From Ectothiorhodospiraceae bacterium (lineage in GTDB: Bacteria > Pseudomonadota > Gammaproteobacteria > Nitrococcales > Aquisalimonadaceae), in the NCBI GenBank assembly GCA_003565775.1, contig PXAT01000161.1:1-64000 (forward strand): a stretch of 64,000 bases of DNA, in the 5' to 3' direction. This document shows, piece by piece, positions 1 through 11,138 of this stretch. The notes under the pieces were generated by a model. The model saw nothing but the letters and a program-made list of their open reading frames with translations, ran no database searches and had not been told where the DNA came from. Numbering within the stretch: the first letter of the stretch is position 1; every line of letters begins with the position of its first letter. The position numbers were made by a program, and so were the translations under genes.

Positions 1-1609
1 GCGGAACATCCAGCAGAATCAGCATGCCGAGCAGACCGAGGCCTGCCGGCACGATGGTCATGGCAATCGACTGACGCCAGGGAACCGCCTCGGCATCACG
101 CACCTGAGGGTCCCAGCCGGTCGCCCGACCGCAGGCGATGCCCAGCAGAAACCAGCAGTGAAACAACATCATCAGCGGCGCCAGCAACACCGTCGCAAAC
201 GTTTCCAGCAGCGCGCTGCCGGCCAGCCGCCAGCGACCTTTCGCGGGCTTCGCGCCGGTCAGACACAGCACGATTCCCATCACGCGGGGGCCGAACAGCA
301 GCACCAGCGTACCGGCAAACAGCAGCATGGCGACTTCGTAGCGCTGCTCCGCGGCCAGCCGCGCCGCTGCGTCCGGGGCCAGTGTCACGGCCGCGCCGGC
401 ATCGGCGATAAAAGTCGGATCGAACCAGCTGGTCAACAGCAGCACCAGCCAGAGCAGCGAGACCAGGAAACTGGTGGCCCCCATCAGCAGATGCAGCCGA
501 CTCAGCGGATGCAACCCCGGTTCGCCGAGCAGCCGCAGATGCTGCAGATTACCCTGAGTCCAGCGCCGGTCACGGCGCGCATAGTCGATCACGTTCCCCG
601 GCAGCTCTTCATAGCTTCCGCCCAGTTCGGACAGGAACCAGACGTCCCAGCCGGCGCGCTTCATCAGAGCGGCCTCGACGAAGTCATGGCTGAGTATTTC
701 ACCGCCGAGTGGCGGATCTCCTGGCAAAACGGGGAGACCGCAGTGGGCATGGAACGGTGCCAGGCGGATGATCGCGTTATGGCCCCAGTAGTTGGCGGCA
801 CTGCCCTGCCAGAAGCTGCTGCCCGCCGCCAGTAACGGTCCGTACAGGGCGGCGCCGAACTGCATCAGGCGGCCGAACAGGGTGCGCTGACGCACCGGCA
901 TGGGTGCGGTCTGGATCAACCCGGCCCGCGGATTGCCTTCCATCAGCGAGACCAGCCGCACGACGGTCTCGCCCTGCATCAGGCTGTCCGCATCCAGCAC
1001 CACCATGTAGCGGAAGCGGCCATGCCAGCGTTCACAGAACTCCGCCAGATTGCCGGCCTTGCGACCGGCATTGTCCGGCCGCCGGCGGTAATGCAGCGAC
1101 AGTCCCGCGGGCAGACACTGCCGCAGTCGTTCGACGGCAAGCTCCTCACGCGCGGCGATCTCCGGGTCGTTGCTGTCACTCAACAGGAAAACGCTGAAAT
1201 GCGCCGCCTGGCCGGTTTCCGCGATGGACCGGCAGCAGGCCTCGAGACCGCGCACGGCACGCTCCGGATTCTCGTTGTAGACCGGCATGACCAGCGCCGT
1301 ACCGCCATGTTTCGCCAGTGCCTGATGCACTGGCACCTCGGCAGGCAGCCGGCGCAGGCTGAGCGGATCGCGGCGGCAAAGCCGCAGGACCAGACCGATC
1401 ACTGCGGTCCAGAAGGACTGCCCGATCCAGGCGAACAGCAGGGCAAACAGAATCAGGGACAGGGTGCTGCGGAAATCCAGCCCGTCCGGCCCGAGCACGA
1501 ACAGCATGCCGCTGACTGCCAGCGCCGTGGTCAGCAGCACCAGCCCGAAAAAGAGCAAGCGTCGAAGCTGCAGCGATGGCGCCGCCAGGTTCGATGACTC
1601 AGCGTTCAT
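1..1609 (-). CDS. opgH: Glucans biosynthesis glucosyltransferase H, partial (3' end beyond window)
   Basis: Inner-membrane glycosyltransferase that builds the beta-1,2-glucan backbone of osmoregulated periplasmic glucans from UDP-glucose. The frame is open from an ATG at 1609 to the window edge (about 536 codons), so the C-terminus is missing; the ORF track omits it because no stop is in the window. The translation shows two N-terminal membrane segments, a family 2 glycosyltransferase domain with a DADS metal/UDP motif and a RRDRRWTQGN (QxxRW-type) motif, then further hydrophobic helices. The start overlaps the opgG stop by 11 bp (ATGAACGCTGA), so the two are probably translationally coupled; no clear ribosome binding site is seen. 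The opgG-opgH order and motifs make the assignment firm. Confidence 0.93.
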   Translation of the reverse strand, partial: MNAESSNLAAPSLQLRRLLFFGLVLLTTALAVSGMLFVLGPDGLDFRSTLSLILFALLFAWIGQSFWTAVIGLVLRLCRRDPLSLRRLPAEVPVHQALAKHGGTALVMPVYNENPERAVRGLEACCRSIAETGQAAHFSVFLLSDSNDPEIAAREELAVERLRQCLPAGLSLHYRRRPDNAGRKAGNLAEFCERWHGRFRYMVVLDADSLMQGETVVRLVSLMEGNPRAGLIQTAPMPVRQRTLFGRLMQFGAALYGPLLAAGSSFWQGSAANYWGHNAIIRLAPFHAHCGLPVLPGDPPLGGEILSHDFVEAALMKRAGWDVWFLSELGGSYEELPGNVIDYARRDRRWTQGNLQHLRLLGEPGLHPLSRLHLLMGATSFLVSLLWLVLLLTSWFDPTFIADAGAAVTLAPDAAARLAAEQRYEVAMLLFAGTLVLLFGPRVMGIVLCLTGAKPAKGRWRLAGSALLETFATVLLAPLMMLFHCWFLLGIACGRATGWDPQVRDAEAVPWRQSIAMTIVPAGLGLLGMLILLDVP

Positions 1610-3143
1610 CCGGATACCAGACATAGCTCCAGGTCTCGCTGAGCACGCCGTCATCACCCAGCAGACGCAGCCGAAGGTCCGCCGGTTCGGAACCGGCCGG
1701 CGTCAGCAGAAAGGTGGCGCGCAGGCCCTTGCCGTTCGGCAATTGCGACACCTGCACGTCCTCGACCTCGCCCCGGGAGATCGCGAGTTCGGCCTCGACC
1801 TGATCCGCCGACACATCCAGCGGCTGAAAATCGACGATGAACCGGCGGACGTCCTTCGGCGGCGGCTCGGACTCTCCCGGGATCGCGCCCCAGCCTGATC
1901 GGGCGCGCACCACGCGCGCCCTGCCATGCGTGACAGGAGCATGGTCCCGGGTCGTCACGCTATACCGGTAATGGCGACGGTCGCCGGCCTGCAGGTCTCG
2001 GTCGGCGACCCAGTAGGCGACGATGTTGTCTTCGGTTTCCGTCCCGGTAGGGATCTCCACCAGTTCCACGCGCCCACCGTCCGACCAGTCACCGGCCAGC
2101 GGCGTGACCCAGTAGCCTGGCCGCAGATGATAGTTCGCTTCCAGATCGAGGTAGCGGTCGAACGCCCGCTCGCGCTGCAGCAGACCGAAGCCACCAGGGC
2201 GCCCACCATCCAGCAGGCTGGTAATGCGCAGCTCACGACGGTTGCTGAGCGGTCGCCAGATCCACTCGCCAGTCGACGTCTGCATCAGCAGACCGTCGGA
2301 ATCATGCACCTGCGGGCGAAAGTCATCCGGCCTCTCGATGCTGGTCTGGCCATGCAGGAACATGCTTGTCAGCGGCGCAATACCTGCCTTTGGCACGTCC
2401 TCGCGAGCGAACAGATGGGCATCAACGAGCACCTCGGTATCGTCGTGCACTGCAAGGTCGAAGCGATAGGCGCCGGTCACTGACGGGCTGTCCAGCAGCG
2501 CCAGTACGGTGACCCTGTCGGACTCGTCGGAAGGCAGCAACCAGAATTCGCGGAAGGCCGGAAACTCTTCGCCCCCGGGTTCGGCCGTGTCTACGGCCAG
2601 CCCGCGCGCAGACAGGCCATAGACTTGTCCGGGACCGACCAGCCGGAAATAGGACGCGCCGAGAAAGACCGCGACCTCATCGTGATAATCCGGACGGTTC
2701 AACGGATAGTGCAGACGAAAACCGGCGTGGCCGCCGTCAGCGGCAGCAGCCTCTTCCAGCTCGGCGGCGGAGTGTTCGTAGTGGAACCGCTGCGCGTCGA
2801 ATTCCAGCTCCCGCAGATCTCCCTCGGTATCGGCGACGTGAATCCTAACCGGCTCCGGAAACAGGAATCCGGCGTGGAACAGCTGCACCCGGAATCCGTC
2901 ATCTTCCGTCCAGAGGGCCTGCTCGGGACGGAACCGGATGTTGCGGTACTGGTCGTAGCTCATGCTGTTAAGCGCTTGGGGCAAGCTATCCACCGGCGGC
3001 CGATAAGCGGTCTCGGCGAGAACCTCGGCCTGCTCGATCACCGCGTCAAAAGCCTGCTCCGCGTCCATCGCCGCCAGCGGACTGACCACGAAGCCCAGCA
3101 GCACGGCCAGCGACGACCGGGCACGGCGAGAGGAGACCCACAT
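1599..3143 (-). CDS. opgG: Glucan biosynthesis protein G (periplasmic)
   Basis: Periplasmic MdoG/OpgG family protein needed for branching or processing of osmoregulated periplasmic glucans; works with OpgH. The ORF track extends to 3551, but the N-terminal 136 residues of that call are basic, low-complexity shadow sequence. The ATG at 3143 gives 514 aa, the family's usual length, and begins with a signal peptide (MWVSSRRARSSLAVLLG..., cleavage near LAA). The mature part has the family's all-beta domain sequence (for example SMSYDQYRNIRF, RPGYWVTPLAGDW). A twin-arginine is present but is not a good Tat motif, so OpgG is preferred over OpgD. It is divergent from the sulfatase-fold gene at 3301. 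Confidence 0.92.
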   Translation of the reverse strand: MWVSSRRARSSLAVLLGFVVSPLAAMDAEQAFDAVIEQAEVLAETAYRPPVDSLPQALNSMSYDQYRNIRFRPEQALWTEDDGFRVQLFHAGFLFPEPVRIHVADTEGDLRELEFDAQRFHYEHSAAELEEAAAADGGHAGFRLHYPLNRPDYHDEVAVFLGASYFRLVGPGQVYGLSARGLAVDTAEPGGEEFPAFREFWLLPSDESDRVTVLALLDSPSVTGAYRFDLAVHDDTEVLVDAHLFAREDVPKAGIAPLTSMFLHGQTSIERPDDFRPQVHDSDGLLMQTSTGEWIWRPLSNRRELRITSLLDGGRPGGFGLLQRERAFDRYLDLEANYHLRPGYWVTPLAGDWSDGGRVELVEIPTGTETEDNIVAYWVADRDLQAGDRRHYRYSVTTRDHAPVTHGRARVVRARSGWGAIPGESEPPPKDVRRFIVDFQPLDVSADQVEAELAISRGEVEDVQVSQLPNGKGLRATFLLTPAGSEPADLRLRLLGDDGVLSETWSYVWYPDER

Positions 3144-3300
3144 GGCATTTTCCCGGACTGATGGTGACTGAGGAGTCGAATCCCGCGGCACGGATGCACG
3201 TTCGACCAGAGCTGAGGGCCACTGCACTGCGCGGCCTCGACAGGATCTCGGACACTGCATATGCCAGTAAGGTTTCCGCGAACATGTCGAAGGAGAGCCC

Positions 3301-4947
3301 ATGAGCATAGCCTCTAATGGACGCATCAGCGCCCGACAACGCTGGCCGTTGCTGCGTCTCGCCCTGCTCTTCTGTCTACTGAACGTCGGTTTGCTGGCGC
3401 TGGAGTTGGCGCGCCATGACGGGTTCGGCCCGAACCGGCTGGCCGTCGAGGCCATGATGCTGACCGGCGTGTTCGGTTTGCTGGCTGGCCGCCGGATCGG
3501 ACAATGGCTCGCGGTCCTCGGCGCGATCCTCGCGACGGCCCTGCTGGCCATGGCGCTGGCGGATGCGCTGGCCCGGTACAGCCTGAACCGTCCCTTGAAT
3601 CTGGGACTGGACCTGGCACTCGTGGCTTCGGTTTTTCATCTGATTGCCGGCAATGTGTCCGTGATCGCCGCCTGGCTGGCGACGCTGCTGGTCGCAGCCC
3701 TGCTGCTGCTGATCGCCTGCGCCATCTGCTGGCTGCTGCGACGCCTGCCGGCCAGGGTCGCGGTGCGCAGCTGGACCGGCGCGATCGCCGTGCTATTGCT
3801 GCTTGCCGGCCTGGTCGGCCTGCTCGGGCGCGACCTGTTACCGAAACCCCCGCGCACCATCACCCCGGCCTTGACCATGCTGCAGGACCAGGTCCACTGG
3901 GTCGAACGAACCCGGCAGGAACGCGCCGAATTCGGCGCCATGCTGCAGCGACGCGACGACGCCGGCACGCGCCAGGCGATGACCGGCCTGGCGGAGATCG
4001 ACGTGGTGGTCGGTTTCATCGAATCATATGGCGTGTCGGCGGTGTTCGACGAGCGCTACGCGCCGGTTGTCCTGCCACAGCTCGAAAGCCTGGAGGAGCG
4101 CGCCGGAGCCGCCGGTCTGTCGCTGGTCAGCGGTACGGTGAACGCGCCGGTCTTTGGCGGCCAGTCGTGGCTCGCCCATGCAACTTTCCTGACCGGTCTG
4201 TGGATTGACTCCCAGCTCCGTTACGAATTGCTGCAGCAGACACGGCAGGACACGCTGGTGGACGATTTTGCCGCCAGCGGCCATCACACCGCCGCTTTGA
4301 TGCCGGCCATCACCATGCCCTGGCCTGAAGGCCGCTGGTACGGCTTCGATACCCTGCTGGAAGCTGCAGACTTCCCCTATGCCGGTCCGCCGTTCAACTG
4401 GGTCACGATGCCGGATCAGTACACCTGGTCGCATTTTCAGGAGACGGTTCGCGCGGCGGCACCGCGGCCGTTGTTCGCGCAGCTGGCGCTGATCAGCAGC
4501 CATGCGCCCTGGGTCCCGATTGTGCCCGTGATCGAAGACTGGTCGAGCATCGGTGACGGTGAAATTTTCAATCAGTGGGAGGGCAAGGGCGAGACGCCGG
4601 CCTCGCTGTGGCGTGACCATGACCGTGTGCGCGAGCATTTCGCCCGCTCGGTGGCCTATTCGCTGGAGGTCTCCAGTTCGTACGTGGCGGAGTTTCCCGA
4701 CCGGAACACGCTGCTGATTCTGATCGGCGACCACCAGCCGGCGCGAATGATCACCGGACCCGACCCGAGCGCCGGTGTGCCGGTGCACGTGATCAGCGCC
4801 GATCCGGCGCGGCTCGAGATCTTCCGGAAGCGGGGATTCGTCGACGGCGGCGTGCCGCCGGATGAATTCACCGATCACAGCATGGCGGATATCCGGAGCT
4901 GGTTGCAGGAAGCCTTCGGCGGCCGGGGTCTGTCGACAGCAGACTGA
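3301..4947 (+). CDS. Membrane-anchored sulfatase-fold (alkaline phosphatase superfamily) protein, possible glucan-decorating transferase
   Basis: 548 aa. The first about 180 residues are hydrophobic, with roughly five membrane helices, followed by an extracytoplasmic sulfatase/LtaS/OpgB-type domain. Ligands expected of this fold are visible: Glu241 in FIESYG, a candidate nucleophile Ser289 in GGQSWLAHATF (Thr295 is an alternative), and Asp477-His478 in IGDHQP. A strong AAGGAG sits 6 bp before the ATG. LtaS and OpgB use a Thr nucleophile to move phosphoglycerol; a Ser here would be unusual. Being divergent from opgGH suggests it adds a substituent to periplasmic glucans, but that is inference from position only. 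Other members of the fold modify lipid A or act as sulfatases. Confidence 0.72.
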   Translation: MSIASNGRISARQRWPLLRLALLFCLLNVGLLALELARHDGFGPNRLAVEAMMLTGVFGLLAGRRIGQWLAVLGAILATALLAMALADALARYSLNRPLNLGLDLALVASVFHLIAGNVSVIAAWLATLLVAALLLLIACAICWLLRRLPARVAVRSWTGAIAVLLLLAGLVGLLGRDLLPKPPRTITPALTMLQDQVHWVERTRQERAEFGAMLQRRDDAGTRQAMTGLAEIDVVVGFIESYGVSAVFDERYAPVVLPQLESLEERAGAAGLSLVSGTVNAPVFGGQSWLAHATFLTGLWIDSQLRYELLQQTRQDTLVDDFAASGHHTAALMPAITMPWPEGRWYGFDTLLEAADFPYAGPPFNWVTMPDQYTWSHFQETVRAAAPRPLFAQLALISSHAPWVPIVPVIEDWSSIGDGEIFNQWEGKGETPASLWRDHDRVREHFARSVAYSLEVSSSYVAEFPDRNTLLILIGDHQPARMITGPDPSAGVPVHVISADPARLEIFRKRGFVDGGVPPDEFTDHSMADIRSWLQEAFGGRGLSTAD

Positions 4948-4968
4948 GCAGAAAACAACCGGCCCGCG

Positions 4969-7005
<2,037 letters not shown>

Positions 7006-7179
7006 GTTTATACCTGCCTGAAATTACTCTATGATGTGCGGCTGCCTTTCGAGCCAACACGCATTGATTTGCCGCATGGGCGCAGCAGTCAATCCGTGTT
7101 TGCTTCATCGGACCGCATGGCGCAACAAGACGCCGACTTCTGCGGAGCCGCCCAGAAAACTTGCTGACTGGAGGTCATC

Positions 7180-8364
7180 TTGGACATTCGACTTGCGAAC
7201 CGGGTTCAACGGGTCAAGCCATCTCCGACCCTTGCCGTTACCGCCCGCGCTGCCGAGCTGCGCGCCGCCGGCAAGGACATCATCGGCCTCGGTGCCGGCG
7301 AGCCCGATTTCGATACGCCGGAGCATATCAAGGAAGCGGGCATCGAGGCGATCCGTGCCGGGAAGACCAAATACACCCCGGTGGATGGCACGCCGGAGCT
7401 GAAAAAGGCCGTCCAGCAGAAATTCGCCACGGAAAACGGCCTCGATTACGAGCTCAACCAGATCCTCGTGTCGTCGGGTGCCAAGCACAGCATCTACAAC
7501 CTGATGTGTGCGCTGCTGAATGCCGGTGACGAGGTGGTGATCCCGGCACCCTACTGGGTTTCGTACCCGGACATGGCCCTGCTGTGTGAAGCGGTGCCGG
7601 TGATCGTCGAAGCGGGCAAGGATCAGCGCTTCAAGATCACCCCGGATCAGCTCGACGCGGCGATGACCGACCGCACCCGGCTGGTGGTACTGAACAGCCC
7701 GTCCAACCCCACTGGCGTTGCCTACAGCAAGGCCGAACTTGCGGCGCTGGGCGAGGTGCTGCGCAAGTATCCCGACGCAGTGATTTTCACCGACGATATC
7801 TACGAACACATCCTCTGGACCGCCGAGGGCTTCTGCAACATCGTCAATGCCTGTCCGGACCTGAAGGATCGCACCGTGGTCATCAACGGCGTCTCCAAGG
7901 CCTATGCCATGACCGGCTGGCGTATCGGTTATGCGGCGGGGCCGGCACCGCTGATCGGTGCGATGAAGAAAATCCAGTCCCAGAGCACGTCCAACCCGAC
8001 CTCTATCGCGCAGGCGGCCTCGGTCGCCGCACTGACCGGCGATCAGAGCTGCATGGAGCCCATGCTCAAGGCATTCCGCGAACGCCACGACTATGTGGTG
8101 GACGCCCTCAATGCGATGGACGGTGTCGAGTGCCTGAAGGGTGACGGAACCTTCTATGCCTTCCCGTCCATCGCGGGTGCCATGAAGAAGCTTGGCATGA
8201 CTGACGACATGGCCTTCGCCGAACATCTGATCAACGAGGCCGGCGTCGCGCTGGTGCCGGGGTCGGCGTTCGGTCTGCCCGGCTACGCCCGGATTTCCTA
8301 TGCCACCAGCATGGAAAATCTGAGGAATGCCATGGAGCGGATGGCCAAGGTCGTGAACGGCTAG
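7180..8364 (+). CDS. aspC: Class I aspartate/aromatic aminotransferase (AAT Ib type)
   Basis: PLP enzyme moving amino groups between aspartate and 2-oxoglutarate; members of this Ib group sometimes also act on prephenate. 394 aa, full length. Seen: SNPTGVAYS substrate loop, the PLP-lysine motif NGVSKAYAMTGWRIGY, and a C-terminal Arg in PGYARISYA. The start codon is TTG at 7180, chosen because GGAGG lies 5 bp upstream. It is divergent from uvrB and followed by tRNA-Asn. Exact substrate preference cannot be settled from sequence alone; the aspC symbol is by family rather than by proven orthology. Confidence 0.88.
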   Translation: MDIRLANRVQRVKPSPTLAVTARAAELRAAGKDIIGLGAGEPDFDTPEHIKEAGIEAIRAGKTKYTPVDGTPELKKAVQQKFATENGLDYELNQILVSSGAKHSIYNLMCALLNAGDEVVIPAPYWVSYPDMALLCEAVPVIVEAGKDQRFKITPDQLDAAMTDRTRLVVLNSPSNPTGVAYSKAELAALGEVLRKYPDAVIFTDDIYEHILWTAEGFCNIVNACPDLKDRTVVINGVSKAYAMTGWRIGYAAGPAPLIGAMKKIQSQSTSNPTSIAQAASVAALTGDQSCMEPMLKAFRERHDYVVDALNAMDGVECLKGDGTFYAFPSIAGAMKKLGMTDDMAFAEHLINEAGVALVPGSAFGLPGYARISYATSMENLRNAMERMAKVVNG

Positions 8365-8370
8365 GGTCGG

Positions 8371-8398
8371 TTGACGACCCCCTGCAAAACGGTAGAAT
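8371..8398 (+). promoter_or_regulatory. Sigma-70 type promoter of tRNA-Asn
   Basis: TTGACG (8371-8376) and TAGAAT (8393-8398) separated by 16 bp, ending 12 bp before the mature tRNA 5' end. Both hexamers are near consensus and the position is right for a stable-RNA promoter. Confidence 0.75.
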
Positions 8399-8410
8399 AC
8401 GCGCCTACTT

Positions 8411-8486
<76 letters not shown>

Positions 8487-8490
8487 GATA

Positions 8491-8523
8491 AAAGAAAGCC
8501 CGCCTCAACGGCGGGCTTTCTTA
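8491..8523 (+). terminator. Rho-independent terminator after tRNA-Asn
   Basis: Perfect 13-bp stem AAGAAAGCCCGCC / GGCGGGCTTTCTT with a 5-nt loop immediately after the tRNA. The A and T ends of the stem could make it work on both strands, also facing the convergent gst gene at 8578. Confidence 0.85.
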
Positions 8524-8577
8524 TGGCCGGATGTTCGGCATCGACCCTGGCATCCGGGGCATGATTGTCCCGGTCGC

Positions 8578-9279
8578 TCAGCGTTTGCCGAACTGGCGCT
8601 CCCCGAACAGGGCCTCGCGGGCCTCCTCGCTGGGACTGCCGATCTTCATGACATCCGCCAGCAACGCGGTGCCTCGCTGGACGGCGGGCCGCTCCGCGAT
8701 TCTCTCCACCCAGTCCCGAAGATGCGGGAAATCGTCGATATTCATCTGATGGAGCTCGCGGATCTTTGGCATCAGCCAGGGGTAGGTGGCGACATCGGCA
8801 ATGGAATAGACGTCTCCGGCGAGATAAGACCGGCCCGCCAGGACCCGGTCCATGACACCGTAGAGCCGCCGTGTCTCGTCCTGATAGCGCTTCATGGCAT
8901 AGGGTACCTTCTCCGGCGCATACCCGAGAAAATGGCCGCATTGGCCGAACATCGGCCCGACATTGCCCACCTGGAAGAACAGCCATTGCAGCACCGTCGA
9001 TCGTGCGGCCGGATCCTGCGGCAACAAGCCACCGCACTTTTCCGCCAGATACATCAGGATCGCACCGGACTCGAAGACCGGGAAAGGTTCGCCGTCCGGA
9101 CCGTCATGGTCGACGATGGCAGGAATGCGATTGTTCGGACTGATGGCGAGGAACGCGGGTTCGAACTGCTCGCCCTCGAGGATGTTCACCGACCGCAGGC
9201 GATAATCGAGACCGCTCTCCTCGAGCATGATCGAGGCCTTGTGGCCATTGGGGGTGGGCCAGTAGTACAGATCGATCAT
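8578..9279 (-). CDS. yfcG: Nu-class glutathione transferase / disulfide-bond reductase (YfcG-like)
   Basis: Cytosolic thioredoxin-fold GST. 233 aa. The N-terminal TPNGHK motif, the glutathione-site segment SPNNRIPAIVDHDGP, FESGAILMYLAEK, and a C-terminal helical domain match E. coli YfcG/YghU, which have disulfide-bond reductase activity with glutathione. The start ATG overlaps the stop of the upstream GST gene by 4 bp, so the two are coupled. Its 3' end faces the tRNA-Asn terminator. Role in thiol homeostasis is by family. Confidence 0.85.
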   Translation of the reverse strand: MIDLYYWPTPNGHKASIMLEESGLDYRLRSVNILEGEQFEPAFLAISPNNRIPAIVDHDGPDGEPFPVFESGAILMYLAEKCGGLLPQDPAARSTVLQWLFFQVGNVGPMFGQCGHFLGYAPEKVPYAMKRYQDETRRLYGVMDRVLAGRSYLAGDVYSIADVATYPWLMPKIRELHQMNIDDFPHLRDWVERIAERPAVQRGTALLADVMKIGSPSEEAREALFGERQFGKR

Positions 9280-10013
9280 CGCGTGCCATTCCTTTTCTGT
9301 GCTTCAAGAACCTCGGCCACCATCGCTTTGTGAAAGCGGGCCGATTTATCGCCCTGAAAGTCAACGTTATAGTGCGCTGTCACCGACGGCCTCGTGAGAG
9401 CCCCTTCATACCAGGCCTGCAAGCTAGGGTGGCCAACACGCCAGTCGAAGTTCGGCCGAACCGGGTCCTTGTCGCCGTAGAAAACAAAGCGAAACTCGGT
9501 ATAGCTGAGCATGTGCAGAGCGGCCGCGTGACCGATGTCGAACCGATCCCACCCGAGGGCGGCGCTCTGCTCAAGCTTGTCGAGACCGCGCTCGAGTTTC
9601 GGCCAGATCCACTCGTAAAGATCACGCCGCCGCTGTTCTTCCGGTTGCCACCCTTCCATGACCATCTGCACGGTCAATTCAAACATGGTGTCGCACAAGG
9701 CCAGCCTGGTCAGCGCATCCCAGCGATCCGGCCCGGCCTCCGGATAGAGCCGTTCGGCAATGCTGACGCTGTCCAGGTATTCGCAAATCGCCTGGCTGCC
9801 AAAGATCACCTGACCGGACTCAAGAGCAAGGGTCGGGACCTTGTCCAGCGGGTTCAGCGCAGCGATGCTGTACTGACCGGCAACATCTTCCCCGTCGTTG
9901 TTCTTGAACGGGAAGGTCGGAACGAAGGTGGTGTTGTCCCAGTTCCCCGTCTCATGCAGGGTTACGAGCACTTTGTGTATAAAGGAATGAAAAGGCGAGT
10001 AGAACAGCTTCAT
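9276..10013 (-). CDS. Glutathione S-transferase family protein
   Basis: 245 aa from the ATG at 10013 (MKLFYSPFHSF), chosen over the ORF-track start because the RBS AAGGGG lies 8 bp upstream and the thioredoxin-like fold begins there. Contains LNPLDKVPTLAL (cis-Pro loop), FGSQAICEYLDS glutathione-binding segment, and an alpha-helical C-terminal half with a GWDRFDIGHAAA helix. It overlaps the YfcG-like gene by 4 bp. This is a different GST subfamily from its neighbour; substrate unknown. Confidence 0.85.
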   Translation of the reverse strand: MKLFYSPFHSFIHKVLVTLHETGNWDNTTFVPTFPFKNNDGEDVAGQYSIAALNPLDKVPTLALESGQVIFGSQAICEYLDSVSIAERLYPEAGPDRWDALTRLALCDTMFELTVQMVMEGWQPEEQRRRDLYEWIWPKLERGLDKLEQSAALGWDRFDIGHAAALHMLSYTEFRFVFYGDKDPVRPNFDWRVGHPSLQAWYEGALTRPSVTAHYNVDFQGDKSARFHKAMVAEVLEAQKRNGTR

Positions 10014-10170
10014 CAGTTGCCCCTTTTGACTCGATTGTTGTTCGGACTCTATGCAGACTACCCAAACGGCTGGTGCAGGAAGCAGTCCAGACACTTATGC
10101 TGCTGTTCTCAATGCCTTTTCGGCCAACGAACAATCCCCGAGCCATGCAATTTTGTAACTAGCTGTTACA

Positions 10171-10195
10171 AAAAAGCCCGCGTGGTAGCGGGCTT
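10171..10195 (-). terminator. Rho-independent terminator of cytochrome c gene (10223)
   Basis: Read on the minus strand: AAGCCCGC stem, 6-nt loop, GCGGGCTT, then a run of T (complement of 10171-10175). It lies about 30 bp after the stop of the minus-strand cytochrome gene. Confidence 0.82.
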
Positions 10196-10222
10196 CGGAA
10201 AACGGTTGGCGAGGACTGCTCG

Positions 10223-10600
10223 CTACTTGAGGTCTTCCTTGTCGACACCTGACTCGGTCAGCATGTAAACCAGTGAGGCAGCGACCTCCTCGTCACTGAT
10301 ATCGGCGCCGCCGCGAGCCGGCATCGCGCCCCGCCCGTTCAGCACGCTCTCATACAGGCCTTCATAGCCACGGGCCTCGACCAGGCTCTGCCAGGTCTCG
10401 TTGTGATCCTCGCCGACACCGGCCGCGCCCATGACGCCGGCGCCATGACATTGCAGACAGACGCTTTCGGTCACGCTCTGGGCATCGCCCCGGCTGACCT
10501 CGTCGAAAATACTGTCCGGATCGGGCGCGTCGGCCATTGCGCCGCTCATGCCCAGGGCCAGGCCTGCAATGGTCCCGCTCACCATTTTGAGTGTTCGCAT
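10223..10600 (-). CDS. Small c5-type cytochrome (periplasmic)
   Basis: Single-haem periplasmic electron carrier, 125 aa. ATG at 10600 with GAGGAG about 8 bp upstream; the ORF-track N-terminal extension has no signal peptide. Signal peptide residues 1-23 (ending AMA), haem motif CLQCH (Cys48, Cys51, His52), and likely axial Met93 in GAMPARGG. A paralogue of the same length lies just upstream at 10761, but each gene has its own terminator, so they are probably separate transcripts. Redox partner unknown. Confidence 0.88.
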   Translation of the reverse strand: MRTLKMVSGTIAGLALGMSGAMADAPDPDSIFDEVSRGDAQSVTESVCLQCHGAGVMGAAGVGEDHNETWQSLVEARGYEGLYESVLNGRGAMPARGGADISDEEVAASLVYMLTESGVDKEDLK

Positions 10601-10702
10601 TGTTTTCTCCTCGCTGTCACGAATTTTTCCTTCCCGGCACGATCCGCGTACACCGAACCGTTCCGTCATCGTAAACCAGATAACCAAAAAGCAAAGCGCG
10701 TG

Positions 10703-10736
10703 CCAAAAAAAAGCCGCACCCCGAGGGGTGCGGCTT
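10703..10736 (-). terminator. Rho-independent terminator of cytochrome c gene (10761)
   Basis: Minus strand: stem AAGCCGCACCCC / GGGGTGCGGCTT with a minimal central loop, followed by eight T. It sits between the two cytochrome genes. Confidence 0.85.
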
Positions 10737-10760
10737 GCGGTGTGGAAAAGCTGAAGACGC

Positions 10761-11138
10761 TTAGTGTTCCACTGCTTCCAGATCGACGTCACCGGTTTCC
10801 AGGAAGTACCGCACCGCGGCGGCAATCTGGGCATCGGTGGCATCACTGACACCGCCACGAGCCGGCATCGCGCCACGACCGCGGATCACGTTCCGGGTCA
10901 GAGTCTCGAAGCCCCGCGCATCGACCAGATGCTGCCAACCCGGTGCACCCTTGCCCTGTGCGCCCATGACACCGGCGCCGTGGCAGCGCACGCAGGCACT
11001 GTCGACGATCGACTTGCCCTCGCCACGCGTCACTTCATCAATATCGGTGACCTTGGGAATATCGTACTCGGCCTGGGCCGCGGTCACAGCCAGCAGGACA
11101 CCGCCGACCACTCCGAAGACATTACGCATGAAAACCAT
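10761..11138 (-). CDS. Small c5-type cytochrome (periplasmic), paralogue
   Basis: 125 aa single-haem cytochrome. Signal peptide (MVFMRNVFGVVGGVLLAVTA, cleavage near AQA), haem motif CVRCH (Cys49, Cys52, His53), shared GAGVMGA and GRGAMPARGG segments with the gene at 10223, and axial Met91. The upstream RBS is GAGGAGAAGG. The two proteins share the haem and Met-loop blocks but differ in their N-terminal region and tails (the second is richer in basic residues around the haem), which suggests duplication followed by divergence. Confidence 0.88.
   Translation of the reverse strand: MVFMRNVFGVVGGVLLAVTAAQAEYDIPKVTDIDEVTRGEGKSIVDSACVRCHGAGVMGAQGKGAPGWQHLVDARGFETLTRNVIRGRGAMPARGGVSDATDAQIAAAVRYFLETGDVDLEAVEH

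Noticed and set aside
7006-7179. SOS (LexA) operator for uvrB
   Set aside because: No CTG-N10-CAG type palindrome close to consensus was seen.
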